The notes: generated by a model from the letters alone, not told the origin. 64,000 bases of DNA from JAPPHY01 sp034423135 (GCA_034423135.1 DAOUJC010000008.1:62001-126000); one strand, 5' to 3'. Counted from the first letter of the stretch, positions 52,917-61,679 are shown. Program-made: numbers and translations.

Positions 52917-53531
52917 ATGGATCTTTCCAACCACCGGGAGCTTGTCGTCCGGCAGACCAGGGAAATGCTGGAGGTCTTCACGGGCTTCGAGACGGCCAAC
53001 CGGTACAGGATTCTGACCCCGGAGGGCCAGGAGGTCATGTACGCGTACGAGGACTCCGGATTCCTGGGGCGCCAGTTTCTTGGCACGAACAGGCCGCTGA
53101 ACCTGCACATCCTGGACGGCGACGGAACCCCCGTCCTGAACGCCGACAGGAAGTTCTTCTTTTTCTTCTCGCACTTGAACGTGCACGACGGCAATGGCGC
53201 GCCCGTGGGGTCGCTCAAGAGGCAGTTTGGCCTGCTGAAGCGCAAATTCGCAGTGCTTGACGCCGGCGGTCAGCAGGTCGCAGGACTCAACGGCCGAATA
53301 TTCCGCCCGTTCACATTCACGCTGAACAACGCGCGGGGCGACGAGCTGGGCAGAATCGTCAAGGAGTGGGGCGGCATCATGAGGGAGGGGTTCACGGACG
53401 CGGACAACTTCCGGATCCACTTCAGCGACATGGAACGCGGAGAGCAGACAAGGCTGCTTCTGCTGGCCTCGGCATTCGCCATAGACCTGGACTTCTTCGA
53501 GGCCAAGGGTAGCCGGCACGGATTGGGCTAG
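52917..53531 (+). CDS. LURP-one/phospholipid-scramblase-related protein
   Basis: A 204-residue protein of the Tubby-like beta-barrel group (scramblase/LURP-one). Features are ETANRYRILTPEGQEVMYAYED near 24-45, LNLHILDGDGTPVL near 61, an aromatic run RKFFFFFSHLNVHD, and LLLLASAFAIDLDFF near the C-terminus, typical of scramblase-like endings. The ATG at 52917 sits 9 nt after AGGAG and is preferred to the TTG at 52908. It precedes a DinB gene by 20 nt. Lipid-binding is inferred; function in bacteria is unclear. Confidence 0.75.
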   Translation: MDLSNHRELVVRQTREMLEVFTGFETANRYRILTPEGQEVMYAYEDSGFLGRQFLGTNRPLNLHILDGDGTPVLNADRKFFFFFSHLNVHDGNGAPVGSLKRQFGLLKRKFAVLDAGGQQVAGLNGRIFRPFTFTLNNARGDELGRIVKEWGGIMREGFTDADNFRIHFSDMERGEQTRLLLLASAFAIDLDFFEAKGSRHGLG

Positions 53532-53551
53532 CGGGAAGGAAGGACGGAGAG

Positions 53552-54040
53552 TTGCCACGCACTCGCATTGAAGAGTTGCTGGTCCTCATGGATCTGGCGT
53601 TCGAGGGCAGCCAGCACTCGCTGCTGAAGAACCTCCGAAGCGTGGCCCCTGAGAACTGGATGCGGACTGCGCCCGGGGGGAGCCGCTCCGTGCGAAACCT
53701 AGTCGCGCACGTGGGCATGTTCAAGTTCATGTACGCCAATCACGGCTTTCGCGACGGCGGCATGGACTACGATGACCCTCCCGCCACGCCTGCACCTGAG
53801 CGGCTCTCAGACCCCACAGCGGCTGAGGAGTGGCTGCGAGAGGGACACGCATACCTCACCGGCTGCATCCGCGATCTAGAGTCGGACGCGGAGCTTGACG
53901 CTCCGCGAAAGGCGCACTGGGGCGCGATGGTGCCCACATACTACCTGGTGACCACGATGCTGGAGCACGACCTGTACCACGCGGGGGAGATCAACCACGC
54001 GAGAGCGCTGCTACAGGACGACGACAGATGGCGCCACTAG
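53552..54040 (+). CDS. DinB-family protein
   Basis: A 162-residue four-helix-bundle protein of the DinB/YfiT class. Putative metal-ligand histidines are in VRNLVAHVGMFKFMYANHG near 48-66 and the C-terminal TMLEHDLYHAGEINHARALL. Members include bacillithiol or mycothiol S-transferases and uncharacterised stress proteins. The start is TTG after GGAAGGACGGAG. It is probably co-transcribed with the scramblase-like gene upstream and is convergent with the alpha-E gene. Confidence 0.82.
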   Translation: MPRTRIEELLVLMDLAFEGSQHSLLKNLRSVAPENWMRTAPGGSRSVRNLVAHVGMFKFMYANHGFRDGGMDYDDPPATPAPERLSDPTAAEEWLREGHAYLTGCIRDLESDAELDAPRKAHWGAMVPTYYLVTTMLEHDLYHAGEINHARALLQDDDRWRH

Positions 54041-54047
54041 GCGTCGG

Positions 54048-54572
54048 CTACTGCTGCACGAACCTCAGGTAGATTTCCTCTTCCGACATGGCTTCCTGGT
54101 GGAACCAGCTTGCCTCTATGACGTCGTAGACGCCGGACAGGCCCTCCAGCACAAGGCCGGTCAGGCTACGCGCGTCCTCAGGCGTCGGGACGGGCAGCGT
54201 GGCCTCGTCGAGGCTCTGAATGATGCCCGAAATCTCGCGTATCAGCTCCACGGGGCCAACCTGCGTGGCGTTGTTGCGGGCGGTCGATACGCTGTGGTAG
54301 ATGGAGGACGAGCCGTGCTCACGGAGCAGCAGCGAAAGCGTCCGCGTCGGGTCGTCGATGGGGATGCCGCGGATCACAGCGGCGTTCACGAGCGACCGCT
54401 GCAGCCACTCGATGTCGCTGCCGCTCTCAACGGCAGCTCCCGCGAAGGTATTGATCACCCGGGCTATATTCTCAGCCCGCTCCAGCCATCGGCCCATCCA
54501 GATGAGATTGTAGATGCGGGAGTCCGTGAGCCAGCGGTCGTTGCTGAACGAGATCGATCTCGGTTCCACCAT
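54048..54572 (-). CDS. Alpha-E domain protein
   Basis: A 174-residue all-alpha protein of the DUF403/alpha-E family. The start motif SRIYNLIWMGRWLERAENIARVIN (about 18-41) is characteristic. It is shorter than usual alpha-E proteins of about 300 residues, retaining the N-terminal core and a C-terminal helical segment (GVYDVIEASWFHQEAM). It is the last gene of a three-gene operon with a circularly permuted ATP-grasp protein and a transglutaminase, an association known from comparative genomics and predicted to make or modify a peptide. Confidence 0.85.
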   Translation of the reverse strand: MVEPRSISFSNDRWLTDSRIYNLIWMGRWLERAENIARVINTFAGAAVESGSDIEWLQRSLVNAAVIRGIPIDDPTRTLSLLLREHGSSSIYHSVSTARNNATQVGPVELIREISGIIQSLDEATLPVPTPEDARSLTGLVLEGLSGVYDVIEASWFHQEAMSEEEIYLRFVQQ

Positions 54573-54589
54573 GTCAGTCAGTGCCTCCC

Positions 54590-55495
54590 TTATTCGAGGT
54601 AGCTGTCGATGAGGTCAATGGCGTCGTGAAAGGTTATGGTCTCCTTGTCGAAGAAGACGCGGGCCGTTGCCACGTCCAGGCCGCCCGATCCCCTCGACAC
54701 GAATGATCCGGTCACGGGGGGAATCTCGGTGTAGTCCCTGCCCACACCGAACTTGAGGTAGTTGGTGCCCGTGTCTATGACCACTCCCTTGGTCGGGTCG
54801 GCGGGGAGCCAGCCTGCGGTTGGATGAAAGAACTCCAGCCAGGCGTGCGTCTCTCCTGGCTGCCGGGTCAGCAACCCGCTCACGTATCGAGAGGGAATGC
54901 CAAGTGACCTCAGCATGCCAAGCGCCAAGTGAGTCTTGTCCTGGCACACGCCTTCCAGCGAGGAGAGAACATCCGACGCAGTCGTTGTTACGGACGTATT
55001 GCCGCGCCGGTAGTGAACGTTCTTCCATACCCAGTTCGTAACTGCCTCAACGGCCTTGAGCAGCGTCTCAGAGCCGGCTGTCAAGTCGCGCGCAGCCTCC
55101 TCGACGTCAGCAGGATCCACGAGAGGCGTCGGCGTCAGAAACTCGTCCGCCACCGGGTCGGGCGTCGAGTCCGGCAGCGGCAGGTCCGGCACGGACGGGG
55201 AGTTGGGCTCAAGCGCCGCCTTGCCGAACGCCGCGATCACCAGCTCATCGTGCGGCTCGATCACCCGTACCCTGTGCACCACGTTCCCAAGCCTGTCCGA
55301 GTAGCAGACCTTCCTGCCCACGGGGTTGGTGAGCACGTCGTAGCTTTCGGCTGTCTGCCGCGCGTCCGTGTAGGCAGAGAGCCGCAGGAAGTTGTCGTTC
55401 TGGACCACTACGTCAGAGTACGTGTATCGTGCCACGTAGGCGTAGTGGACGTTGACGGGGCCATTGCCTACGTTACTACCCAGCTTGGCTTGCAT
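54590..55495 (-). CDS. Transglutaminase-like protease-fold protein
   Basis: A 301-residue protein. The N-terminal beta domain (about 15-110) resembles the bacterial transglutaminase-associated N-domain. A catalytic core follows: Cys in LEGVCQDKTHLALGMLRSLG near 182, His in GETHAWLEFFHP near 214, and Asp in WLPADPTKG near 230. This is the papain-like TGase triad. Its start overlaps the ATP-grasp 3' end by 28 nt, and the alpha-E gene follows after 17 nt. It may hydrolyse or form amide bonds on the product of the ATP-grasp enzyme. Confidence 0.92.
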   Translation of the reverse strand: MQAKLGSNVGNGPVNVHYAYVARYTYSDVVVQNDNFLRLSAYTDARQTAESYDVLTNPVGRKVCYSDRLGNVVHRVRVIEPHDELVIAAFGKAALEPNSPSVPDLPLPDSTPDPVADEFLTPTPLVDPADVEEAARDLTAGSETLLKAVEAVTNWVWKNVHYRRGNTSVTTTASDVLSSLEGVCQDKTHLALGMLRSLGIPSRYVSGLLTRQPGETHAWLEFFHPTAGWLPADPTKGVVIDTGTNYLKFGVGRDYTEIPPVTGSFVSRGSGGLDVATARVFFDKETITFHDAIDLIDSYLE

Positions 55496-56847
55496 GAACC
55501 ACCCGACGAGTTGTTGGTGACGCGGCTTGCCGCCTGCGACACCCTGGTGAGGCCGCCCGGGAACACGCTGACGCGGCCGTTTCCGTCCTGCGTGGCGAAC
55601 ACGCGCAGGTCTACGTATCGCTCCTCCAGCCGGCCGCCTGCGCCGTCGAACACCATGTGCTTGGAGAAGTCCAGCGTCTCCTGCGCGATGAAACCCTGCG
55701 GCTGCTCGATGATCTGCCTCGCGAGGCCGCTCCTGTAGGTGTTTCCAAGGTCAGGCATGATGTACACGCCCAGTCCTCCGTATCCGTGGCGGGCCTTGAT
55801 GACCATGCGGTCAAGGTTCTGGAGCACATGCTGCCTGTTGGAGGACTCGCGCAGGTCGTAGCTGAGGGCCTGGTCGAGCACGGGTTCCTCCCCGAGGTAC
55901 TTCCGGATCATGTCCGGCACCCACAGGAAGACCAGCTTGTCGTCGCACGCGCCGGTGCCCATTGCGTTCACGAGGACGACCTTGTGGTTCAGGTAGGCAT
56001 CCATCAGACCGGGTACGAACATATCCAGGTCTTCCACGCGGCGGTAGATCAGGTCTACGGGGAAGTCGCCGCCCATGGCCCTGGCCCACACGCGGCCGTC
56101 CTGCCCGATGTACAGGTCGGAGCCTTCCACCAGCGTAATGCCCAGCAGCTCGGAGAGGAAGCGGTGCTCGAAGAATGCAGAGCCGTACTTGCTGTCGGTC
56201 AGGATCACACACGTGGGCGAATCCGTTTCGCAGAGGGAGGCGAACATCTCCCGGTACGCGTCGCGTATATCATACGGTTGAATGTCGTATCCGGCCGCCA
56301 GCTCCGGCATGACCCGCAGGCCGATCTCGGTGCACTTCATCTGGTAGGTGATGCCGGACGGTATACGCAGGTTGTCCTCCAGGATGACATACCTGCCGTT
56401 GCCCATGTGCACAAGGTCAATGCCGTAGATGTGCACGAACAGGTCGCGCGCGGGGCGGAAGTCCTGAAGCTGCGGGTTGTAGTACGGGCAAGTGTAGAGG
56501 ACGTCCGGCGGCACCACGTCCTGCTCGCCGCAGTAGAGATCGAAGATGAAGGCGTTGAGAGCGCGCAGCCTCTGTGCCACACCCCTGGCGATGGTATCCC
56601 ACTCGGCGCTGGGAATGATCCGCGGAATCCAATCTGTGGGGACTGGACGGAACTCCCTGGGATCGAGGCGAAAGGTGAAGGCGTCGGCGGTTGCGGACCG
56701 GTCGGCCATATGCCAGCGCTTCTGCAGCTCCTCCACTCCCATGGACTCCAGGTTGTCCATGAGGCCCTGGTATACGGGACGGACTGATCCGTCCTGGCCG
56801 TAGCACTCGTTCACGGCGCTCTGCGGAGATACGGAGTCAAACAGCAT
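55468..56847 (-). CDS. Circularly permuted type-2 ATP-grasp protein
   Basis: A 459-residue ATP-dependent ligase-like protein (DUF404/DUF407 type). Typical motifs are YVILEDNLRIPSGITYQM near 150-167, ILTDSKYGSAFFEH near 213, the NHKVVLVNAMGTGACDDK segment near 288, and VIKARHGYGGLGVYI near 345. The permuted order separates it from ordinary ATP-grasp enzymes. It is the first gene of the operon with transglutaminase and alpha-E genes. The amide or peptide it forms is not known. Confidence 0.93.
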   Translation of the reverse strand: MLFDSVSPQSAVNECYGQDGSVRPVYQGLMDNLESMGVEELQKRWHMADRSATADAFTFRLDPREFRPVPTDWIPRIIPSAEWDTIARGVAQRLRALNAFIFDLYCGEQDVVPPDVLYTCPYYNPQLQDFRPARDLFVHIYGIDLVHMGNGRYVILEDNLRIPSGITYQMKCTEIGLRVMPELAAGYDIQPYDIRDAYREMFASLCETDSPTCVILTDSKYGSAFFEHRFLSELLGITLVEGSDLYIGQDGRVWARAMGGDFPVDLIYRRVEDLDMFVPGLMDAYLNHKVVLVNAMGTGACDDKLVFLWVPDMIRKYLGEEPVLDQALSYDLRESSNRQHVLQNLDRMVIKARHGYGGLGVYIMPDLGNTYRSGLARQIIEQPQGFIAQETLDFSKHMVFDGAGGRLEERYVDLRVFATQDGNGRVSVFPGGLTRVSQAASRVTNNSSGGSCKPSWVVT

Positions 56848-57015
56848 TTCTAGCGGCCCTCGGGCTTACTCGTCCAGTGCGGGGGGCGGTTGCCGGTCCG
56901 CGCCTGACTGCATCCTAACTCTACCACACCTGAGACTGGCGTGCCTGCGCGCAGGTAACAAGCCTGTTACGAAAGTTGGAGAGGCGCGCGCCTGCCATAT
57001 GCGGCGGCCACCCCA

Positions 57016-57162
57016 CAGCCGTCATTGTGGCGGAAGCGCACCGATGCCCGCTCAAATGGTTCGACACGCTCACCATGAGCGGGCCGAAAGGCCGCTGCAC
57101 CTTGCTCGGAGTGACAGTGATAGGCGGCTGCGCCGCCACTCAGCCGTCATTGCGGCGGAAGC
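57016..57162. repeat. Direct 22-nt repeats flanking a REP-like palindrome
   Basis: The repeat, reading CAGCCGTCATTG.GGCGGAAG and ending in C, occurs at 57016-57037 and 57141-57162 with one mismatch. The palindrome copy at 57046-57084 lies between the two copies. Confidence 0.72.
57046..57084. repeat. REP-like palindrome, copy 3
   Basis: GCCCGCTCA (57046-57054) and TGAGCGGGC (57076-57084) form a perfect 9-bp inverted repeat with 21 nt between. The spacer holds TTCGACACGCTCA, like copies 1 and 2. Confidence 0.75.
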
Positions 57163-57188
57163 CTCAATCTAGGGGAGAGGCGGTGAAA

Positions 57189-57217
57189 TTGACCCGGCTT
57201 CACATTCAGTCTAAAAT
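57189..57217 (+). promoter_or_regulatory. Promoter of the RHH antitoxin/PIN toxin pair
   Basis: TTGACC (57189-57194) and TAAAAT (57212-57217) are separated by 17 nt. Transcription would start near 57224, about 28 nt before the GTG at 57252, with GGAG in between. Confidence 0.7.
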
Positions 57218-57251
57218 GGCTCCAAAACAGATGCACTATGGAGTAGAAGCT

Positions 57252-57485
57252 GTGCCTGTCAACCTGTCCGTCAAAAACGTGCCTGATGAGGTCATGGAAA
57301 AGCTGCGTAGAAGGGCAAAGCGCCACCATCGTTCGTTGCAGGGCGAAGTTATGGCCATCCTGGAGGAGGCCACAGGCCCCGAGAGGCTCTCCCTGGATGA
57401 AGCCGAGAGTCGCCTGAGCACACTTCGCTTCGGAACGGGCGACGACTCGACGGCATGGGTGCGAGAACTGCGAGATGCCGGGTAG
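57252..57485 (+). CDS. Ribbon-helix-helix antitoxin (FitA/VapB-like)
   Basis: A 77-residue antitoxin. The N-terminal RHH DNA-binding motif NLSVKNVPDEVMEKLRRRAK is followed by RHHRSLQGEVMAILEEA, the FitA-type Arc fold. A C-terminal acidic/polar tail (about 45-77) would wrap the toxin. GTG at 57252 is chosen because GGAG lies 8 nt upstream and it begins at the domain. It overlaps the PIN toxin gene by 11 nt, and a promoter lies just upstream. Confidence 0.87.
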   Translation: MPVNLSVKNVPDEVMEKLRRRAKRHHRSLQGEVMAILEEATGPERLSLDEAESRLSTLRFGTGDDSTAWVRELRDAG

Positions 57486-57855
57486 GGTTGTCGACGCCTC
57501 AGTGGTGGCGGCCTGGTGCTTCAGGGAGCCGCGATCGTCGGAGGCGTTGCGCCTGCTCCAGGGAGCCGACTTGTACGCGCCTCTCCTTCTGGCCTATGAG
57601 CTTGCCAGCATAGCCAGGAGGAAGGCTGTAGCCTACCCAGGGCGATCCGAGGTCCTCAGTGAGGCGCTCACTGCGGCCCTGATGCTTCCGATTCACTGGC
57701 GCAACGTAGACCACTTGGCAGCGCTGCGCCTGGCTTCGGACGCCGGCATCACCACCTACGACGCCAGCTACCTCTACCTGGCAGGGGCATTGTCTATCCC
57801 TCTGGTTACCTTTGACCAGCAACTATTGCAGGCTACTCGGGAGAATCGACAGTAA
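57475..57855 (+). CDS. vapC: PIN-domain toxin (VapC-type)
   Basis: A 126-residue PIN-fold ribonuclease toxin. Acidic active-site residues are D7 (RVVDASVVAAW), E in YELASIARRKA near 42, D in TTYDASYLYLAGAL near 95 and D in LVTFDQQLLQA near 114. It follows its cognate RHH antitoxin with an 11-nt overlap. Such pairs cleave tRNA or rRNA loops; the target here is unknown. A 9-bp stem-loop lies just after the stop. Confidence 0.92.
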   Translation: MPGRVVDASVVAAWCFREPRSSEALRLLQGADLYAPLLLAYELASIARRKAVAYPGRSEVLSEALTAALMLPIHWRNVDHLAALRLASDAGITTYDASYLYLAGALSIPLVTFDQQLLQATRENRQ

Positions 57856-57857
57856 CC

Positions 57858-57880
57858 GGGGCGTTCACGAGGAACGCCCC
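57858..57880. repeat. Stem-loop after vapC
   Basis: GGGGCGTTC (57858-57866) pairs perfectly with GAACGCCCC (57872-57880) over a 5-nt loop. There is no U-run, so it is a repeat-type hairpin or weak terminator. Confidence 0.6.
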
Positions 57881-57956
57881 TACGGTCGCGATGTCCTATG
57901 CGGCCGCCCAAGCGCGTGTACAGGACGAGAGAGGGCAAGCACGGCAGGGCAGAGGC

Positions 57957-58172
57957 TTACTGGAGCATCATCTTGTTGGCGGTGTCGTCGCCGTGCAGGA
58001 GGTCATACTGGTACTTGGACCGGGTGTCCTGAAGGCTGTCATTCCCCCTTCGGGATCTGCGTCCGGCCTGGACGTCCTCGGCGTTCTCACGTTCGAGCTG
58101 CTCGATAAGGGCGGCGTCGCTGCCGCGCACCCTGGCGAATATGGTGTGGCAGAGCCTCATCAACAAGCTCAT
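57957..58172 (-). CDS. Small hypothetical protein, 71 aa
   Basis: The reading frame from ATG 58172 has an excellent ribosome site (AAGGAGG, four bases before the ATG), which is the main support. The product starts MSLLMRLCHTIFARVRG, amphipathic and possibly membrane-associated. It then has an acidic/basic helix (ALIEQLERENAEDVQAGRRS) and a polar tail (KYQYDLLHGDDTANKMM). No homologue is recognised. It is convergent with vapC. It may be a small regulatory or membrane-bound protein. Confidence 0.6.
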   Translation of the reverse strand: MSLLMRLCHTIFARVRGSDAALIEQLERENAEDVQAGRRSRRGNDSLQDTRSKYQYDLLHGDDTANKMMLQ

Positions 58173-58675
58173 GATGCCTCCTTGCTCAATCTCCTGCATC
58201 TACATAATCGCACAGATTTCGCCGGTCCGCCACATAGCTACTGCCTTGCAGGGCCGGCGTTGCAACTTCTACGTGACCCCCCAGTGGAAGTGTCACGGGT
58301 TCGACACGCGAAAGGATGAGCGCCCGCCCTTCCTCCGCCGCCACCGAGGGGTCTGCCAGGCAGTGCCCAGCTCATTCAGGGGACCAGCTTCACGCGTCAT
58401 TCTCCGAAGACTTGTCCTCACTTACATATACGTAAATTAGACGCAATTGGATGTGATTCGATGCGGAATCCGGCAAGATCAAGGCCCGTGAGTCGCTACC
58501 GTGGCCTGTACTGATGCTCTCCTGGCGTTGTGGATAGCTTTTGGATGCATAACGGCGGACGACGCATGACTCGGCGACCTATGCTGTATAATGGTCGAGT
58601 GCCGCACGGGTCGCCATCGCGGCCAGAGGGGTAGAACTGACGGGCGGCGCGGGAACTTCGGCGGACAGCCGACAC
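58173..58675. other. Intergenic region before yvcK
   Basis: About 500 nt with no supported gene. A degenerate fourth REP-like unit (TTCGACACGCGAAAGGATGAGCG near 58300-58322) lacks its left arm. A TATAAT box at 58587-58592, with no good -35, may start the yvcK operon. Nothing else was found. Confidence 0.55.
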
Positions 58676-59713
58676 TTGGACGATACTCTGGACACCAACA
58701 GCATGATACGCCGAGAGCAAGGACCGCGAATTGTTGCCATAGGCGGTGGCACCGGTGTGTCCACGCTGCTGCGCGGGTTGAAGCGCCACACTCGCAACCT
58801 GACGGCCATCGTGACCGTAGCAGACGACGGCGGCAGCTCCGGACGACTCCGCGAGGAGCTACGGATGCCGCCTCCTGGCGACGCGCGCAGCTGCCTTGTT
58901 GCACTGTCCGAAGCCGGCCCTCTCATGGACAAGCTTCTGGACCACCGCTTCAACGACGAATCAATGCTGCAAGGCCATAGCATGGGCAACCTGCTCCTCG
59001 CCGCCCTCCACGAGCAGCAGGGAGGGTTCCAGGAAGCACTGGACTCGGCAGCGCACCTGTTGGGGGCGTCCGGCAGGGTTGTGCCGGTGTCCGAGCGCAC
59101 AGACCTGGTGCTCATGGCTCAGACGTCATCGGGTGCGGTGGCGCGCGGCGAGTCGGCGGTGGGGCTCGCGCCTGAGCCTATCCGCCGCGTTTGGCTGGAG
59201 CCGGACGGCGCGCGTGCCAACGAGGCCGCCCTGAACGCAATTCGGCAAGCAGACCTGATAGTCATAGGGCCGGGAAGCCTCTACACCAGCATCCTGGCCA
59301 ACTTCCTGCTGCCCGAAATCGGCGCGGCCGTGGCTGCATCGAATGCGCCGACGGTGCTGGTGTGCAACGTGGCGACGCAGCGACACGAGACCGACGGCTT
59401 CGGCGCGGCCGACCACCTGGCTGAGTTCCAGGCGCACAGCGGCGTGTCCGTCAGCTACTTCATGATCAACAGCAAGGCGCCGGAGACACATGGAGAGCCC
59501 GGTGAGTCCCCAGTGCTGCCCGTAACAGAGGTGGACGGGTTCGACGGCGTCCTGGTCTCGGCGGACGTGGTGGACGAAAAGATGCCGGAGCGACACGATC
59601 CGCACAAGCTCGCCTGCACGCTCATGGGCATCCTGCGCGCCGGCGCGGGCAAGGCGCGAGCCTCACGTGCGGCCGACTCGGTGCGCCCTGTGAGCGCGGG
59701 CCGTGAGGGCTGA
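58676..59713 (+). CDS. yvcK: YvcK-like gluconeogenesis factor / morphology regulator
   Basis: A 345-residue CofD-fold protein. YvcK binds UDP-sugars and supports growth on gluconeogenic carbon and wall synthesis. Motifs are VAIGGGTGVSTLLRGLKRH near 20-38, VTVADDGGSSGRLREEL near 46, HSMGNLLLAAL near 101, IGPGSLYTSILANFLLPEI near 195 and CNVATQRHETDGF near 228. Start codons TTG 58676 and ATG 58703 both fit. It usually sits with whiA and rapZ; here those are absent and it heads a unit with a carbamoyltransferase. Confidence 0.92.
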   Translation: MDDTLDTNSMIRREQGPRIVAIGGGTGVSTLLRGLKRHTRNLTAIVTVADDGGSSGRLREELRMPPPGDARSCLVALSEAGPLMDKLLDHRFNDESMLQGHSMGNLLLAALHEQQGGFQEALDSAAHLLGASGRVVPVSERTDLVLMAQTSSGAVARGESAVGLAPEPIRRVWLEPDGARANEAALNAIRQADLIVIGPGSLYTSILANFLLPEIGAAVAASNAPTVLVCNVATQRHETDGFGAADHLAEFQAHSGVSVSYFMINSKAPETHGEPGESPVLPVTEVDGFDGVLVSADVVDEKMPERHDPHKLACTLMGILRAGAGKARASRAADSVRPVSAGREG

Positions 59714-59942
59714 GGTGAGACCGCTTTCGAGAGCATGGCGCGGGTGGAAGTGGCTCATTCGCCGCCTGGGCAACCTGCAGGCGTGGGTGCTGCTAACCCT
59801 GACCTACGTCGTGTTCTTCCCCGTCATTGCCATACCGCACAGGCTACTCGCTGACCCGTTGCGCATTCGCAATCGGCAGGCGGCCTTCGTGGACGCATCG
59901 GACGTGGACAGGGAATCGCCGGAGGCTGCAAGGAGGCAGTGA
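59703..59942 (+). CDS. Small single-span membrane protein
   Basis: A 79-residue protein: a basic N-terminus (RAWRGWKWLIRRLGN), one hydrophobic helix (LQAWVLLTLTYVVFFPVIAI, about 26-45) and a charged cytoplasmic tail. The GTG start lies inside the yvcK stop region (11-nt overlap), and the carbamoyltransferase begins 6 nt after its stop. This placement implies a partner role in the carbamoyltransferase unit. No catalytic motif is seen; it is distinct from the DUF5989-like protein downstream. Confidence 0.72.
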   Translation: MRAEVRPLSRAWRGWKWLIRRLGNLQAWVLLTLTYVVFFPVIAIPHRLLADPLRIRNRQAAFVDASDVDRESPEAARRQ

Positions 59943-59948
59943 GAGCCC

Positions 59949-61679
59949 GTGTACGTGCTGGGCATCAGCTGCTACTTCCACGATGCCGCCGCCGCTCTCA
60001 TCGAGGACGGCGTGCTTGTGGCCGCCGCTGAGGAGGAGCGGTTCAGCCGGATCAAGCACGACGCCAACTTCCCGCAGCGCGCAATCGACTACTGCCTGGA
60101 GGCTGCAGGCATCGAAGGCGGCGACGTCGACTATGTGGTCTTCTTCGAGAAGCCGTTCCTGAAGCTGGAGCGCATCCTGCTCACGTGCCTGCAGGGCTTC
60201 CCGCGAACGCTCGGCTTGTTCCGGGAGGCCATGCTCTCCTGGCTCCTCGACAAGCTGTGGGTGAAGGGCCTGCTGAAGGACAGGACAGGCGTCCGCGACA
60301 AGGACCGCATCCTGTTCAGCTGGCACCACCTTTCGCACGCGGCAAGCTCGTTCTTTTGCTCGCCGTTCGAGGATGCCGCAATCCTCACCGCGGACGCCGT
60401 GGGGGAGTGGACCACCACGCTCAAGGGCAGGGGAGGGGGCAACCGGATACATGTGTCGCAGGAGCTGCACTTCCCGCACTCGCTGGGGCTGCTCTACTCG
60501 GCGTTCACCACATTCTGCGGGCTGCAGGTGAACGACGGCGAGTACAAGCTCATGGGCATGGCGGCCTACGGGCAGCCGCGGTATGTGGACAGAGTGCACC
60601 GGCTCATCGACGTGGCGAGCGACGGCAGCTTCTTGCTGGACATGGACTACTTCTCGTTCCATCGCTCGACGCGTCGGATGTTCAGCGACCGGTTCGTGAA
60701 GCTGTTCGGCGAGCCGCGGCCGCCTTCGCTCAGTGCAGTCGTCGATCCCTACTTCGCAGACGTGGCGGCGAGCATACAAGCCGTCACCGAGGATGTGCTC
60801 CTGAAGATGGCCAACGGCCTGCACCGTGAGACCGGCCTCACCCGGCTGTGCATGGCCGGAGGCGTGGCGCTCAACAGCGTGGCAAACGGCAGGATACTGC
60901 GGGAGACGCCGTTCGAAGAGGTGTATATACAGCCTGCGGCCGGCGACGGAGGCGGCGCGCTCGGAGCGGCTCTCTACGCTTACCACGTGGTGCTCAACCA
61001 GCCTCGCGCATTCGTGATGGAGCACGCCTACTGGGGCCGCAGCTACTCACCGGCGGATATTACCGAGGCGCTCGAGGCGCGGGGCGCATCCTTCACCGAG
61101 CTGGCGAGCGAAGACGAGGTGACCGAGCGCACAATGGACTTGCTGGAGCGCAACGCCGTGGTGGGCTGGTTCCAGGGCGGCTTTGAGTACGGGCCACGGG
61201 CGCTGGGGCATCGCAGCATCCTCGCCAATCCGCGCAGAGAGGACATGAAGGACACCGTGAACCTGAAGATCAAGCACCGCGAGCCCTTTCGCCCATTCGC
61301 GCCTTCGGTCCCGGCAGAGCGGTGCGAGGAAGTGTTCCGGCTTCCCGGCGCGCCTGCGCACTATCCCGCGCGCTTCATGCAGTTGGTGGTGGACGTTGAG
61401 GACGGCTGGCGGGACTCTGTACCGGCCACGACGCACGTCGACGGCACCGCACGGCCGCAGGCCGTTCACCGCGACGTCAGTGAGCGTTTTCATGAGCTGA
61501 TTCGCTGCTTTGGCGAGGCGACGGGCGTGCCCGTCGTGCTGAACACCAGCTTCAACCTCGCGGGAGAGCCGATTGTGAACTCCCCAGGGGAGGCGCTGGA
61601 CACGTTCGCTAGGAGCGGAATGGACGCGCTGGTGCTGGACCGATTCCTGGTCACCCGCGACGGGACAGGGGAGAGATAG
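59949..61679 (+). CDS. Carbamoyltransferase (NodU/TobZ family)
   Basis: A 576-residue enzyme that moves a carbamoyl group from carbamoyl phosphate, via carbamoyl-AMP, to a hydroxyl. The N-terminal Kae1-like domain shows VLGISCYFHDAAAALIEDG, EERFSRIKHDANFP near 28 and the metal-ligand HHLSHAASSFFCSPFEDA near 118. GEYKLMGMAAYGQPRY and LCMAGGVALNSVANGR near 300 follow, then the C-terminal YrdC-like domain (GYFQGG-type GWFQGGFEYGPRALGHRSIL near 405, FRPFAPSV, NTSFNLAGEPIVNSP near 530). Small membrane-protein genes flank it on both sides. The acceptor is unknown: sugar, antibiotic or glycolipid. Confidence 0.95.
   Translation: MYVLGISCYFHDAAAALIEDGVLVAAAEEERFSRIKHDANFPQRAIDYCLEAAGIEGGDVDYVVFFEKPFLKLERILLTCLQGFPRTLGLFREAMLSWLLDKLWVKGLLKDRTGVRDKDRILFSWHHLSHAASSFFCSPFEDAAILTADAVGEWTTTLKGRGGGNRIHVSQELHFPHSLGLLYSAFTTFCGLQVNDGEYKLMGMAAYGQPRYVDRVHRLIDVASDGSFLLDMDYFSFHRSTRRMFSDRFVKLFGEPRPPSLSAVVDPYFADVAASIQAVTEDVLLKMANGLHRETGLTRLCMAGGVALNSVANGRILRETPFEEVYIQPAAGDGGGALGAALYAYHVVLNQPRAFVMEHAYWGRSYSPADITEALEARGASFTELASEDEVTERTMDLLERNAVVGWFQGGFEYGPRALGHRSILANPRREDMKDTVNLKIKHREPFRPFAPSVPAERCEEVFRLPGAPAHYPARFMQLVVDVEDGWRDSVPATTHVDGTARPQAVHRDVSERFHELIRCFGEATGVPVVLNTSFNLAGEPIVNSPGEALDTFARSGMDALVLDRFLVTRDGTGER

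Larger units (their letters stand above)
56848..57251. other. Intergenic region with REP-like repeats and promoter of the RHH/PIN pair
   Basis: About 400 nt between divergent operons, holding no supported gene. It contains a REP-like palindrome (57046-57084), a flanking 22-nt direct repeat (57016-57037 and 57141-57162, one mismatch) and a promoter (57189-57217). Confidence 0.65.
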
